Of a stretch of DNA of 64,000 nt, positions 50,006 to 60,700 are shown piece by piece (within the stretch, counting starts at the first letter, position 1; each line of letters starts with the position of its first letter). The position numbers were made by a program, and so were the translations under genes. Source of the DNA: Toxoplasma gondii ME49 (lineage: Eukaryota; Apicomplexa; Conoidasida; Eucoccidiorida; Sarcocystidae); the NCBI RefSeq assembly GCF_000006565.2, contig NC_031471.1, positions 806,001 to 870,000 of the forward strand, written 5' to 3'. The notes under the pieces were generated by a model. The model had not been told where the DNA came from. It saw only the letters and a program-made list of their open reading frames with translations, and made no database searches.

Positions 50006-50814
50006 CCTCTTCTCCCTTCGAAGGGATTCCTGTTGGAGACGGGGGGACTTTGTTAGCGTGGGCGTGGAGTGGTGAGGAGCCTCGCGGCGGCCGAGTGTAT
50101 CGGCAGGCCTCTTCTGTTTCGTTTCCTTCTCTCTCTGCTCTGAGTCACCGGTCGGCGAGTGTCTCGCTGAGGCGACGGGAAGAGAAGCTCTCTTCGTCTC
50201 CCGCCGTCTCTCCAGCCGCACTCCAGACGCTGAGCTTCGAACTGGCTCTCGAGCGCGTCCTCTCCTTCTCTTCCCTCCTGAGACGTCTCCGCGAAAATCC
50301 TGCTCTTTGTCAGTTCGGCGCAGGCCCGCTGCCTCTCCCTTCGTTCGTCTTGCCGCTGGTGTTCTCTGCAGAAGCGAACGCGGCGGCGCTGCGCCTGGCC
50401 ACTGCCCTCGTCAAACAGACAGCGCCTCCCGCCGACGAGACAGAGTCGTTCTTCGGAGCCGGAGGGGACGGCGCGAACAGCGCGTCTGAGCTCGGAGACG
50501 TCGCAGCGCTCGACTACTCACTTCCCCAGGTCGTCGTCACGGCGCAGAGCGCAAAGCAACTTCCGCTCGGCTTTTCTCTCGTCTGCAGACTTCTCCGAAG
50601 GGGCATTCGCGTAAGAACCAGCGGAAGAAAAACTCGGACTCTGCGAGACGAATCCCTTCACGGAGAAGGAATGAAACAGCTCTCAGTGCTCGACAAGCAA
50701 GACAGAACCGGATCCCCGGTGACCCTCTATCCGTCTGCATCTCTTCTTTCTCCTTAGGACCTCGCGCAGCCACGCAGTACATGCACATACACATGCGGGA
50801 GGATATATAAAAAA

Positions 50815-50847
<33 letters not shown>

Positions 50848-52067
50848 TAAATATGAGAATAAAGATCTAAAACTGCATGTATGTTCGTACATATGAAGAT
50901 ATACGTATATGCATGAGTCGGTATGTTCCGTAGGCGGTGATCCCTCGTGGGCGCGAATTATGTAGGACTTCTGCATGTTGAAGTTTCTCTCTTTTGTCCC
51001 TACCTCTCATCGCCCTCAGAGTGCGTCTTGATCCTAGAGCGTATATGTCTCGGTTGTCACTCAGTCCGCAGGATGTTTTTCCTTCTGTTTTTTTGTTTCT
51101 TATCGGTCAGTCAGCCTTTCCAGTGATGCCTGCAAGTGGAACAGTCGACCTCTTTCGTTCCCCTTCTTTTCTCGCTGTCTCTCCCGCACTATCCCCCTTG
51201 CCCTTCCGGCTTTCGCCCGATGGATTTGTTCCCCATTTGCCCCAAGTGTCTCTTCTGCTGCGTCTTTTCTGGGATTTCGTGTAGGCTGAGCTTCGCGTCA
51301 CTCCGGTGGTTGAGACTTCTTACTTCCAGCGCTTGCTTCGTCGTTCGCGCCGCATTCTCTACCACGTTCAAATCCAGCATCACCGCGCGTCCGTCGCTGC
51401 CCATGCGACGCTGACGGTCTCCCCGGAGTCGTGCGTCTCTGCGCTCGCCAGCGGTGCCTCGTATGCCTCTCTCCTCACCCTCGACGCGCTGCCCGCGGCG
51501 CTCTCCTTCCTCCCAGGCGGCGCGCCCACCAGCGGCGTTCTAAGCAGCCGAGAAGCCGCGGCGTCTCTGCTGCGGGGCGAGCACAGCGCCCAGGGATTTG
51601 CCGCGTCTTTCAAGGCGAGGGAGGAGGCGTCCCTGCCTTCCTCCGCGCCCCAGAGCGGCGCCGCGGCCGCGGGGATCGGCGGACCTGCTGGTCCTGGAGG
51701 AGCGGCCTTTGCCGGCCCTCCCCACAATTTCCTGGTGCCGGGCGCGGGTGGCGCCCAGAGTCTCCGAACCGCCGCTGGAGGGGCCTGTCTCCCCTCGCTC
51801 GCCTCGCTGCCCGCCGCGTACGTCATTGAGGCGCTGCATGCGGGTGCTGGCGGCGCGCGAGACCTTGCGTCGGCGTTTTTCCCCGAGCGCAAGAAACAGA
51901 AAGTCTTCAGTGAGGCTGCGGCGATTCACCTCCTCTGCTCCGCCCTTGTCGAAGGCTACGAAGGCGAGAAAGGAAGCGGCGGCAGAAAAACCAAGAAGGG
52001 AGGCGCAGCCGAGCGCGGAGAGTCCGACTGTGCAAAGCCAGGCAGAGGTGGAAGAGACCGACGCTGA
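33485..52067 (+). CDS. GCN2-like eIF2alpha-kinase-family protein with degenerate kinase domain
   Basis: GCN2 proteins sense uncharged tRNA and phosphorylate eIF2alpha to reduce translation; coccidia are known to have GCN2-like kinases (TgIF2K-C and -D in Toxoplasma). Exons: 33485-35421, 35962-36963, 37521-38153, 38860-38989, 39427-40050, 40317-40541, 40973-41227, 42069-42173, 42589-42749, 43316-43453, 44669-45041, 46203-46362, 46686-47131, 47449-47807, 48140-48266, 49022-49420, 49918-50610, 51285-52067. All phases close, giving 2849 residues against ~1650 for human GCN2. Order: ~620 residues of charged low complexity, interrupted RWD (~625-1010), acidic and Ser-rich linker, kinase-like domain (~1442-1740) ending in LLQSSLLPP as in GCN2, HisRS-like region (~1862-2590), C-terminal region. 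VAIK Lys, DFG and APE are present. The Gly loop, alphaC Glu and the HRD catalytic Asp are not. The first in-frame ATG (33485) was taken as start. The junction at 38153/38860 is the least certain. Confidence 0.88.
35350..37660 (+). other. RWD domain of the GCN2-like protein, split by a long insertion
   Basis: The first helix ([18 protein letters not shown]) ends exon 1. The strand pair with the YPAGPP signature ([21 protein letters not shown]) comes at the end of exon 2, and the closing helix ([19 protein letters not shown]) opens exon 3. Between the first helix and the YP motif lie roughly 270 residues of Ser/Pro/Glu-rich sequence, where a normal RWD has a few tens. RWD in GCN2 binds the activator GCN1. 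Confidence 0.8.
37084..37130. repeat. TA microsatellite in GCN2-like intron 2
   Basis: Interrupted (TA)n in the intron between the RWD exons. Confidence 0.9.
40665..40755. repeat. Degenerate TA/TATATG tract in GCN2-like intron 6
   Basis: AT-only tract with interspersed CG and TG steps between the two N-lobe exons of the kinase-like domain. Confidence 0.8.
41407..41475. repeat. TA microsatellite in GCN2-like intron 7
   Basis: Long (TA)n followed by TATATGTATATGCATGCATATATA, just upstream of the catalytic-loop exon. Confidence 0.9.
43511..43570. repeat. TA/CATA microsatellite in GCN2-like intron 10
   Basis: Alternating AT with CA interruptions. A (TG)n run follows at about 43608-43620. Confidence 0.85.
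44560..44632. repeat. Pyrimidine-rich minisatellite (TCGCCTTCTCTCCCCG-like), GCN2-like intron 10
   Basis: Three to four imperfect copies of a 16-18 base CT-rich unit close to the acceptor of the C-lobe exon at 44669. In transcript sense they extend the polypyrimidine tract. Confidence 0.7.
45190..45345. repeat. Longest TA tract of the window, GCN2-like intron 11
   Basis: About 150 bases made almost only of A and T, with TTACATATATA and TTTATATTA variants, between the kinase-like and HisRS-like exons. Further small TA tracts follow at 45726-45770 and 45937-45970 in the same intron. Confidence 0.9.
48340..48465. repeat. TA/CATA microsatellite in GCN2-like intron 15
   Basis: About 125 bases of TATA and CATA units between two HisRS-like exons. 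Confidence 0.9.
49963..50013 (+). repeat. Coding TCT/TCC repeat: 17-residue polyserine
   Basis: A perfect run of serine codons, mostly TCT and TCC, inside exon 17 of the GCN2-like gene, just after GLLFQAS. It lies within the HisRS-like region. Mixed synonymous codons indicate an old repeat. Confidence 0.95.
50802..50850. repeat. TA microsatellite in GCN2-like intron 17
   Basis: Interrupted (TA)n in the last intron of the GCN2-like gene. Confidence 0.9.
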
Positions 52068-53308
52068 ACGCAGCGCAGTGCAGTGAAGGAAAACGCTTCA
52101 AACGGAGAGGCTCGGCATGCGAGGGCCGCGAGGAGAGAGGAGATGAGACACCGAGAAGAAATCGCGAGACAGAGCGACAACAGGAAGCAGCATCTCGAAG
52201 GGAGAGAGAGACGAGAGAGGACGCAGCAAGCAGAAGGAACCAGGAGGAGAGAGAGGGAGCAACGAGGAGGAAGCGAGAGTGATGTTGAGAGAGAAGCCTG
52301 TCGCACTCTCTCTCTCCTATTGATGCACTTCCCGCGCCTGTTCCCTCCGGTGATTCTTCTCTCTTCTGCGGTCTGTCGGCCGCATTGGCATTCGACTGGA
52401 AACATGGGGTGGACGCTTGCGGCGGTGGCTTCTGTCGGTCTGTGAGCCCCCGCGTTTTTCTCTGCACAGGCGACCGTCCCCTCTCTGTTCCTCTGCCGCT
52501 GTCTCGGCGGCTCGCCTCCTCTTCTGCGGTCGCCTTCGGCGCCTTGTGAACAGAGTTGCTTGGCTGTGCATTTCTGTCGCGCGTTTCTCTCCGTCCCTTC
52601 CTGTGAGAAAAGATCTCCCCAACGAAGAATTATGCTGGTGTTCACATGTTTTTTATCGAGACGCCACTGAGCGTCTTCCGGTCTGAAAGGTTCTGTGCGT
52701 CCTCGCTGCATGCTTCTTTGTCTCAGTTCTTCCAGCTTCAGTTCTTCCTGTCACCCCAACGCACCACAGGCGTCTTCAGTTTTTTGTTCGCTTGTCTTGA
52801 AGTCTCTCCTTTTTTCGACCTTTTGAGGCTCGGGACTCCGTTTCAGCCTCACACTTCCTCGTTTTTTCGGTTTTTTGTTTCGGGATGCCCCCGCGAGACG
52901 CCAGCGTAGATGTCTCGCGACAGTGTGGCTTTGTCTTTGCGGCTTCTCCGTTTTTCTTGTCCTCGTTAGAGCGGCGCGCGTTCCCCGTTCTTCCAATCTC
53001 CCTAAGTGATCGCAGAACTGCTTCCAGACGCTTGACTCCAGAGACTCTTTCGCAACGCTCCCCATTGAAAAACCGCTCTTCGATGCTTCCTCTCGCCCCG
53101 GTCCCAGACTGTCTCTTCCCTTTCACCTCTGCCCAGAGACACCTGAGGTCGACTTCCCGCGCGCCCAACGCACAGACATGAAAACGCCTAAAAGAAAACT
53201 GCCCTTGCAGGTGCATGTGTACCAACATACAGACCCGCTTTCTAGATTGGCTTATCATTCGCTGGAAAACCCTACATATCTATATATATATATATATTTA
53301 TGTGTACG

Positions 53309-53339
<31 letters not shown>

Positions 53340-53876
53340 TTCTGATTTCGTAATCGTGGATAGGATTTCGTAGTTGTTTCATTCGGTCAAGAACTTCAGG
53401 GGCGTGGAGAGTTTCTGGCATGCCGTAGCGCAGTGCGTTCTGTCGACGTCTCACATCACTCAACGAAGCGCGTTTTTGAAAGCTTTTTCAGTCTTTCTGG
53501 GTCTTTGTGTTTTCCGTCTCTCTCTTCGCGGGTGTGGGCAGAGGAGCTCGCGTAGCTGGAGAGAGGCAGATGCATCGATCTGCCTGTATTTAGAAGAGAA
53601 GAACGAGAGGAGAATGTCAGGAAAGGACTCGAGAGTGACTGGCAAAACGTCTGCTTCCCAGATGAGACCAGACGGTTTATTTGTCGACTGGCGTGGTGTG
53701 GTGGCCAACGGGAGTCTTCCCCCTCCGAAAAAAAGGAGAAGGAAGGCCTTCCGAGGACGAGTGTGAGAAAGATGAGGCCCTGTCCGGTTCGAGTGTCTCT
53801 AGCGCCAGTTGGAGAGGAACGGCAGGACGCAACCGAGAAAAAATACGAAACGCATTCCGAAGAATTAAAAACAAGT
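52068..53876. other. Convergent spacer between the GCN2-like and ATAT genes
   Basis: Holds the two 3' ends. Plus-strand sequence at about 52083-52300 is very purine-rich (GAGAGA and GAAGC words). A TA microsatellite lies at 53278-53341. No gene seen. Confidence 0.5.
53278..53341. repeat. TA microsatellite in convergent spacer
   Basis: Two TA tracts separated by TTTATGTGTACG, about 540 bases from the ATAT stop codon. Confidence 0.9.
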
Positions 53877-56800
53877 CTACGACCAGTTGAGGAGAGACGC
53901 CACTTGCACGCTTCGCAGGTGGGCTCCGCCTCCCGGGAGTCCTTTTTCTATCCTTTTTTCTGTCTCCTTTTCGTTCTCTCCCCTTCGACTCTTCAGAGGG
54001 CCTCTCTCTGTGTGTACTTCTGCACCTCGTGCTCTCTCTCTCGGAGCTTCAGCGGTCGGTGCCGCGTCTCCGGCTTTGTCTCCGGTCGAGTGGAAGTATT
54101 TTCTTAGTCGCGATGCTTCTCTTTCTCCCTCCTCGAAGATCCCGGCAGGACTGCTCTTCTCCCCCACAGACCAGCCGTCTCCTCCACGGTCGAAATCTCT
54201 CGAAACTCCACTCTTGGAAAGACGACATGAAAGGGAAGAAGATGAAGAGGTAGGACGGTTGCAAGGAGGAAGAGCATGGGCAGAGGGAGGGAGGGAGGCA
54301 GCGAACGATGAAGACTGTCGAAAAGCGGGGGAACAGGGTCCAGGCGCAGGATACGTGGGGTACGATGACTCAGTTTTGTTGAAAGCGTCTCTGTCTTGTC
54401 TTTCTTCTCTGGAGTGGAACAAAGGTCGAAAAGAAGAAGAGGAGGTGTAAAATGTGTGGTTGCACTTTTCTGCAGAATTCACAAAGCTCTCTCTCTCGAG
54501 GAACGGCGTCGGAAGTCGCCCCGACGTCATCGAAGGAAGGCGAGCTTCCGGTCTCGTCCCCGCCTTCTCGGCTGTCTCGAAACTAGATAACGCCTCCCGC
54601 TGTTTCCCTCTCAATTCCACTGCATGCAGCCGGCCAGAAGCTTGCCTGTCCTCCACGTTTGTCGCCGGTGTTGAAACAGCGTAAGCTTCAGATGCTTCAT
54701 TGAAAGAGGAATTTGACGATCTCCGCAGATCTGCGCGGCATTCGCTGCTCTGTTGCTCTCTTCTCTGTTCGTCTCTTCTCTTCTCTCCTCTCTCTGGTTC
54801 TTCATTCCTCCGTTCTCCTGTCCCTCGTTCTTCTCTTCGCTGTTCTTCCTTGGCCTGGGTGTCTCCTCCCCTCCTTTGAGCGCGAGTGCATTTCGCTGCG
54901 TCTTTGAGAGTGTCTGCGTCTCTCAGCTTTCTCTCGAGGTTTCCTTCGCTTTCCCCTGGCTCTCTGAAAGAGGCTCCGCAACTTTGCGCGAGCCTTGCGT
55001 GCAGCGAAACTCCTGCAGATGCCTGGCGAGGAGGCGAAGGCGCCCGGCGGTCTCTTCTGTCTCCGGCGAGAGACGAAGAGCGCGACTGGAGCGTCGGCAG
55101 GAGCCGGTGGAAGGCGGCCTGTCGGGTGAGGCCCTTGAGCTCGGAGTGGACGGAGGAGGAGAGGATCGGCGAGAAGCAAGAGAAAGCGTTTCGACTCGCG
55201 TTGTCTCTCGAGTGAGAAGAAGTCGATACACTCGAAGCTGTTCCTGGCATCGGCGAAGCACCGCTTGCTCTCTGTCTCTCAAGCCGCCTGTGCGGAGCAC
55301 CCTGTGAGCGAGAGAGAGACATCTCCGAAGAGAAAGGAGAGAGAGAAGAAGAGAGCAAAGACGAAGAAGGCATAGACGGCGCAGGCTTGAGGCGCGCGCC
55401 GGAGAGGGAAGAAGGCCGGAAGGTTGTGTTTTTCTCAGCGCTTCTTTCGAAGGCGTCTCCGTCTCGGTCTTGAGTGTGAGCCACCACGGGAACTGCATGC
55501 ACGGCGCGACTGTGGAGCAGCCGTTTCCCTGCGAGGTCGTTTTCTCCTTTTGTCGGACCTTCTGCCTCGTTCGCATTCTCCTTCTCCTCGAAGTATTTGT
55601 CGAAAACGACGAAGTGGTTTGCCTGAGGGATGTAGTCGCGGAGATCGAAGAACTTGCTCAAAAATGACAACAGCTTCGGCGAGGGGCGGTCGTAAGCCAG
55701 TTGCCATGGGCGGACGTTCTCCGTTGCCAGCATGCACTCAAAGAGGCGGCGACCATGCCCTTCCCGTTGACAGCTCTCGAGGACGTAGAAATCTGTTTCG
55801 AGGACAGGACAGCAGCGCAGGCAACGTTCAGAGAACAGGCGAACTGGCCTGGCTGCAAGAAACGCTGAACGAGACCTCTCGCTTCGAAGAGAGCCCCGCA
55901 TGCACCTGCACAGAGACGAACATCTTGGAAAACAACTTCCAAGTCCCCGATTCAAATTCATGCAAAGAAGAAACCATGTCTCCGTGGTACGCCCGCATGC
56001 AAGTGAGCGACTAGGCAAGACAGTCAACATCCGTTTTTTTTCAACATGCCCACTTGGAGCCGACGCGTTTGGAAATACATCCAAGAGAAGGAAGGGATGA
56101 AGAGACACAGTGAGGGCGCTGCTGCTCCAGAAATTGTCACTGGCACTCTTCAGGAATTTATTTGGAAGCCGCAAACATCAAAATTGGCATCTCACTCCTC
56201 GAACTCGGGTGTTGTGAATAAAATGCAGTGTGCTGCGCGGTTTTAACGAATGTATCGCAAGAAAGCAACGGGCGTCTCTCCTCTGTCTCTTGCTGAAACA
56301 GGTGATTCTCGTTCCGTCTCTCCTTCACAGTTAAGAAAACGCAATTCGCCCCCGAAGTCGTGCTCGTCTTTCACAGCACTCTGGAAGCTTTGTACCATGT
56401 CAACATCTCTTCGTTTTCCTTTTCGCCTCCAGAAAAGTCTCTTTTTTCTCAACAGGAGCGAACTTAGTCTCTCACACGCTATCTAGGCATTTACATGGAG
56501 CCGGCGTTCTAGTGTTTTAGTTGTGGGCTCGACTATCCCTGTGAAAAAAAAAAACAACTCTCTTCCTTGCAACGTCCGCGCTCCCTCTGCTGCTGCCGTT
56601 TCTCGGTCTTCCCTATGCGTTTGAGCAAGCGGCAAGACGAATACGATACGATGCTAATGTGAGGAGACCGGAACCCAGCGTTTTCTCGGGGATCCGATCC
56701 AGGGCTCTTCGAATTTACAGTTCTGCGTTCCTCAGTCTCGCCGTGACTGGGTCTTTCTCTGGAGCGTTTCTACGTCTGGGCGCGACGCGTTGGACTCCAG

Positions 56801-57797
56801 CTTAGGACTTCATGGTCTGCGTAGACGAGCTCCGACTTCTCGTCGGGTCGCAAGGCAGTTAAGGGGATGACTTGGTTGTCGACATCCTCCCTCGCGTTTT
56901 CTAACGAGAGGAGACACGACGCCAGGGAGGACAGATTTTTCAGATGTCCGCGGGATCCTCCCAAGAGGAAAGACCTCTGTTGCGCTTACCTAAGAGAGAG
57001 AGCGCGTTGATTCTCTCCATGCCGGAGCTGTTTCCGATCCAGAGCGTCTTCGGCCCTGTCTTCAGGAATCCGGACAAGACGCCTTTGTTGACTCTCAGGA
57101 AGAGCCGCACAGACTCAGCGCCTTCGTCGCGCCTCGCCGGCGCCTGCCTGTCTCCTTCCAGTTTTGCGAGCGAGGTCATGGCGACCTGGATGCTCTGGGC
57201 AGACGCAGACTTCTCACCGAGAACGTCAATGCTGCTCCGCAGAAACGCAAGGAAGTTCACACTCTCACTCCCGGTCTGCGCCCAGTAGCCAGGCGCCCCC
57301 TTCAGTCCGTCCCCCCCGGGAAGCCGATCTGAAGATGAAGACGAAGAAGAAGAGACAGCAGAAGACGAAGAAGAAGAGACAGCAGAAGACGAAGAGGAAT
57401 CTTGAGAAGTGGAGGGAAGCGGTTCAACGAAGACGAAGGCTCGAGGACAGAAAGCATTTGGACGAGTTGAGAGCGAGGATGAAGTCGCAGCAGCGGGAGG
57501 AAGAGAAGAACATGAAGAGAGAGAGGGTCGGTGTCGATCGTCGAAGGCAACAGCTGCACTGGGAGGCCGCGAGCAGGAAGAAGAGAGACTGCTTGGTCTG
57601 CATTTGGAGTAGGCGGCGATTTGAGAAAGGAGAGATCGGTCCAAGACGAAAGTCGCAGAACACGATTGCAGAGACAGTTTCTGCAGAGGCTCTGGAGAGG
57701 AAGACGGAGCAGAGGCGCCTTCCTTCTGGAATCTTTTCATAGAAGGAAGAGGAGGAGCACACCCCCTGCAGTGCAGAAATTCAAACGGAACTTCCAT
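53877..57797 (-). CDS. ATAT: Alpha-tubulin N-acetyltransferase (ATAT1/MEC-17 family)
   Basis: Acetylates Lys40 of alpha-tubulin inside the microtubule lumen, using acetyl-CoA. Exons on the minus strand: 57797-56990 and 55792-53877, separated by a 1197-base GT-AG intron; the split codon rebuilds D270 of LLDFYVLE. The product is 907 residues. It begins MEVPFEF, like MEFPFD in animal enzymes. Next is a ~110-residue Ser-rich insertion, then the conserved core: IDVLGEKSASAQ, GVLSGFLKTGPKTLWI, DFYVLESCQREGHGRRLF (acetyl-CoA loop Q-R-x-G-x-G at 278-283), QLAYDRPSPKLLSFL and QANHFVVFDKYF (core end near 328). Asp304 in DRPS matches human Asp157, needed for catalysis. The position of human Cys120 is Ser. 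The remaining ~580 residues are Ser/Arg/Glu-rich without recognised domain. The ATG at 57797 was chosen because it gives the conserved N-terminus; the frame extends upstream only from a non-ATG codon. Confidence 0.93.
57329..57402 (-). repeat. Coding repeat giving Ser/Ala/Val runs in ATAT
   Basis: On the minus strand, TCTTCTTC-type units separated by GCTGTC encode repeated (S)5-8-A-V blocks inside the N-terminal insertion of the acetyltransferase. On the plus strand it reads as GAAGAC/GAAGAA. Confidence 0.9.
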
Positions 57798-60700
57798 CGT
57801 GCGTCGAGAAAACGAAGAAATCCGTATCTGCAGTGAGAAGGAGAAATCCGACACAAAGCAAACAACAGGCAAAAGACGCAGCTGTTCATGGGCCGCCTCT
57901 GTCTCCCGGGAGAGATGCCCGAGGCTCTCTCAGGTAGAAACGAGTTTCGACAGCAAAGAGGTCTCCTGCTGTTCCTTCGCTGCCCTTGCAAAAGACCGTG
58001 AAATCTCCAGACCAATGCGTCCAGGTGTTCACCAATATGTCAAGAAATGGCGTCTATGGAGAGTGAGAAGTCCAACGAAAATCGATGCATGCAGGGACAT
58101 CTTGCAGTTCTGACAATGACCTGGAGAGGCCCTCCAGAAAGACAAATCTCTTCGGCGGGGACGCGTTTTTTGGGTACGCAGGAACTGCGCCTGCAGTTTC
58201 AGACGGAGTTAACTTTGTCGCTTCCGACGCCTAGAAACAAGTGAAAAGACGGGGGAGGAACGAAGAAGAACGAAGAAAGAGAAAAGTTCAAATGAAGAAG
58301 CGCGAAAGTGTGAGGCCGACAGGAATGAGGGGGAATCGCGGAGACAAATCGGACCAGAGTGGAGAGAGAGCGGGAGGGTTAGCTGGCCGAGACAACGCGG
58401 TCGTCACCGAAAAAGCTTTTCAGCGGCGGCCGCGGACGCGTCTCTTGCGATCCTGGGGTGAGAAATGAATGGTCGAAGCTCATCTGCTCACTCTTGGAAG
58501 TGGAAGACAACAAAGCCGTTCTTTCAGCGTAAAAATGAGCCGCTCTTCGCGGAAATGCGTTAGAAGCGAAGACGGCCAAGCGCGCCCGTGGTTCGCCGGC
58601 GCTAACAGCTGTGACAGTTTTCTCGGGAAGAACGAGCGAAGTACGGATTTCAGCCGCTTAAGCGTGTCACACACCCTCGGAAGAAGCGGTGGGTATGAAG
58701 AGAATCAGAAACAGCGACAGTGGAAAAAGGAGGTCTCGTTGTCTTGCTCGCGAGCTTTGCCTTGAAAATCCGACACTCTCAGAAGCAACCGAGACACGCG
58801 GAAACTCGCCGCTACGTTGCTCACGCAGAGAGCGCCGCAGCGTCCGAAAGCCTGACTGTCTTTGCAGAAGGAGTGACATGGAAAAGGCTCTAAAAGGCTT
58901 GGCAAGCGAGGGAAATGGGAGTGGACTTCTGCGAACATAAGAAAAAGAAACAGCTCGCAAAGGTGGCCGACTTGCTTCAGACACTGCACTGTGTAAAGAC
59001 GAACCGGAGAAAAGTTGACGTGTCTTGAAAAGATCGGCCTTTTTCCGCGACAGATGTCGCAAAGAAGTGAAGAGATTCACATCCTTTGCATGGTGAAGAG
59101 TGGACACGCGTGTTTCTTCGGAGAAACAATGAACAGGAGCTCGTGTAAAGAGCCTCCCACCCTCGGGCTTGGTCAGGGTCGCTGTGAAACGCGAAACCGA
59201 ACAACAGGAAAGACACGGACTGGCTCAGACGCAATTCTCCACTCTCGAGGGAGTACGTCGACGTCATTTTCTTGAAGAAAAAGCGAAGAAAAGAGTGAAA
59301 AACTACCCAGAGAGTCGTCGCTGCACTCAGCGATTGGCTGCGTACGATTGCGGGGCTGGGGCGTGTGTGCTTCTGTGAACAGATTTGAAAACGCGAATCA
59401 TAGAAACTCGAGGATTCGGAAAAGAGTTCCAGAGATAAAGGTTGACTTTGCCTATTTGGTACGCGGAGTTCTGTCGGCTGGACTGGTGTGTGAATCGAAA
59501 AAGGTTAGTATTCTGTGAGGAAACAAGGGAGCTTGCCGCGTCGTTGTCATGTAGAATCGAAAACCTCACGGTCGCTCCTGCAACTGGCATCCATCTTTGA
59601 GTACTTTTTCTTCTAAATTAACGACTCTGTTCTCCTGTACGGGAGAAAAGGTGTTTCTTCAGCGGTACAGTCATTGCCAATCTCTTTTCCACGACCATCT
59701 TTGGAACCGTGGCTCTTTGCAGGGTTCGACCAATCTAACTTACACTGACACGACGCTTTGCCTTGCATTTTCCCTCGCCTTCTATGGGTTTCTGCCACTT
59801 TCAAGACATTCTTGCGATTCAAAAAGATTCAGAGACTCGAAAAGAGCGTTCCGCCGTTGTGAGTGGATCCAGGGCCTTGTCGCGAGTAAACCGTACTCTA
59901 ATTGCAGTTCTCGTGTTGTATCTGTTGTGCGTGAATTATTAGACACCCGTTTCGTTCGAATCTCTGCTAGGTTGAGCAGACTGCTCCAGAATCGTAGGCC
60001 CTGAACTTGAACAGCAGACTCTCACGCTGAAAACTCGTTGTTCCTAGTCTGTCGTTCGTCTTTTGTCACTTGAGAAATCCCCTAGAAAACCACACCACAC
60101 ACAAAACGATCCCTTGGTCGCAGACGCTGTGCATGTTAAGCCCTTTGCTATTTCAAATTCACGAGTGGAATGCGCTGGACCAAAGCACTTGCTTCTTTAC
60201 AAAAAAAGTTGTAGTAAGTTCCCGTGTTTCTGCAGTCTCAGAGTTCCCCCATGACACGCCAGCTTTTCTGGAAAGCACGCGAATTCAGTTCATGACCCCC
60301 GCCACAATCGGAACCCGCTTTGCCCCCAGCGAAACGTGTTTACCTGGAGCGAAAATAAAGCATCCGCCGTAGCGAATAAGGGGGCAGAAAGAAAACTTCA
60401 GGCTTGCGGCGAATTTATAAAGTTACACTTCACCCGAAAAGGTGGTGGGGATACACCGACCTAAGTATCCCATACACACGAACATTGAGGAGGCAAACAG
60501 CACACCGGAGTGTTTCTAATTCAGAGATCGTTGTTTTTACCCTCATAAACATTCACACAGGCACACCAAAGAGATACAGTTTTCTACACAAAGGCATGCT
60601 TATACACACAGATATGTTTCGTATCGATACAGTCACCTCTAGACATCTATACACACATGCACATATCTGTCTCGTATAGGTGTAGTTACATGTATGCATA

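Larger units (their letters stand above)
46203..51400 (+). other. HisRS-like and anticodon-binding-like region of the GCN2-like protein
   Basis: The region starts with [20 protein letters not shown] and IQIPLLVP (motif-1-like strand). Then come [12 protein letters not shown] and [11 protein letters not shown] (motif-2-like), [20 protein letters not shown], and [21 protein letters not shown] comes next (exon 17), and the [18 protein letters not shown] strand-helix is typical of the anticodon-binding fold. Order and spacing follow GCN2 and not a true HisRS; the sequence is too diverged to expect aminoacylation. In GCN2 this region senses uncharged tRNA. Confidence 0.75.

Noticed and set aside
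56770..56964. Minus-strand ORF between the two ATAT exons as a middle exon
   Set aside because: Exons 1 and 2 join directly to rebuild LLDFYVLE as in other ATAT proteins; an extra exon would disrupt the core.
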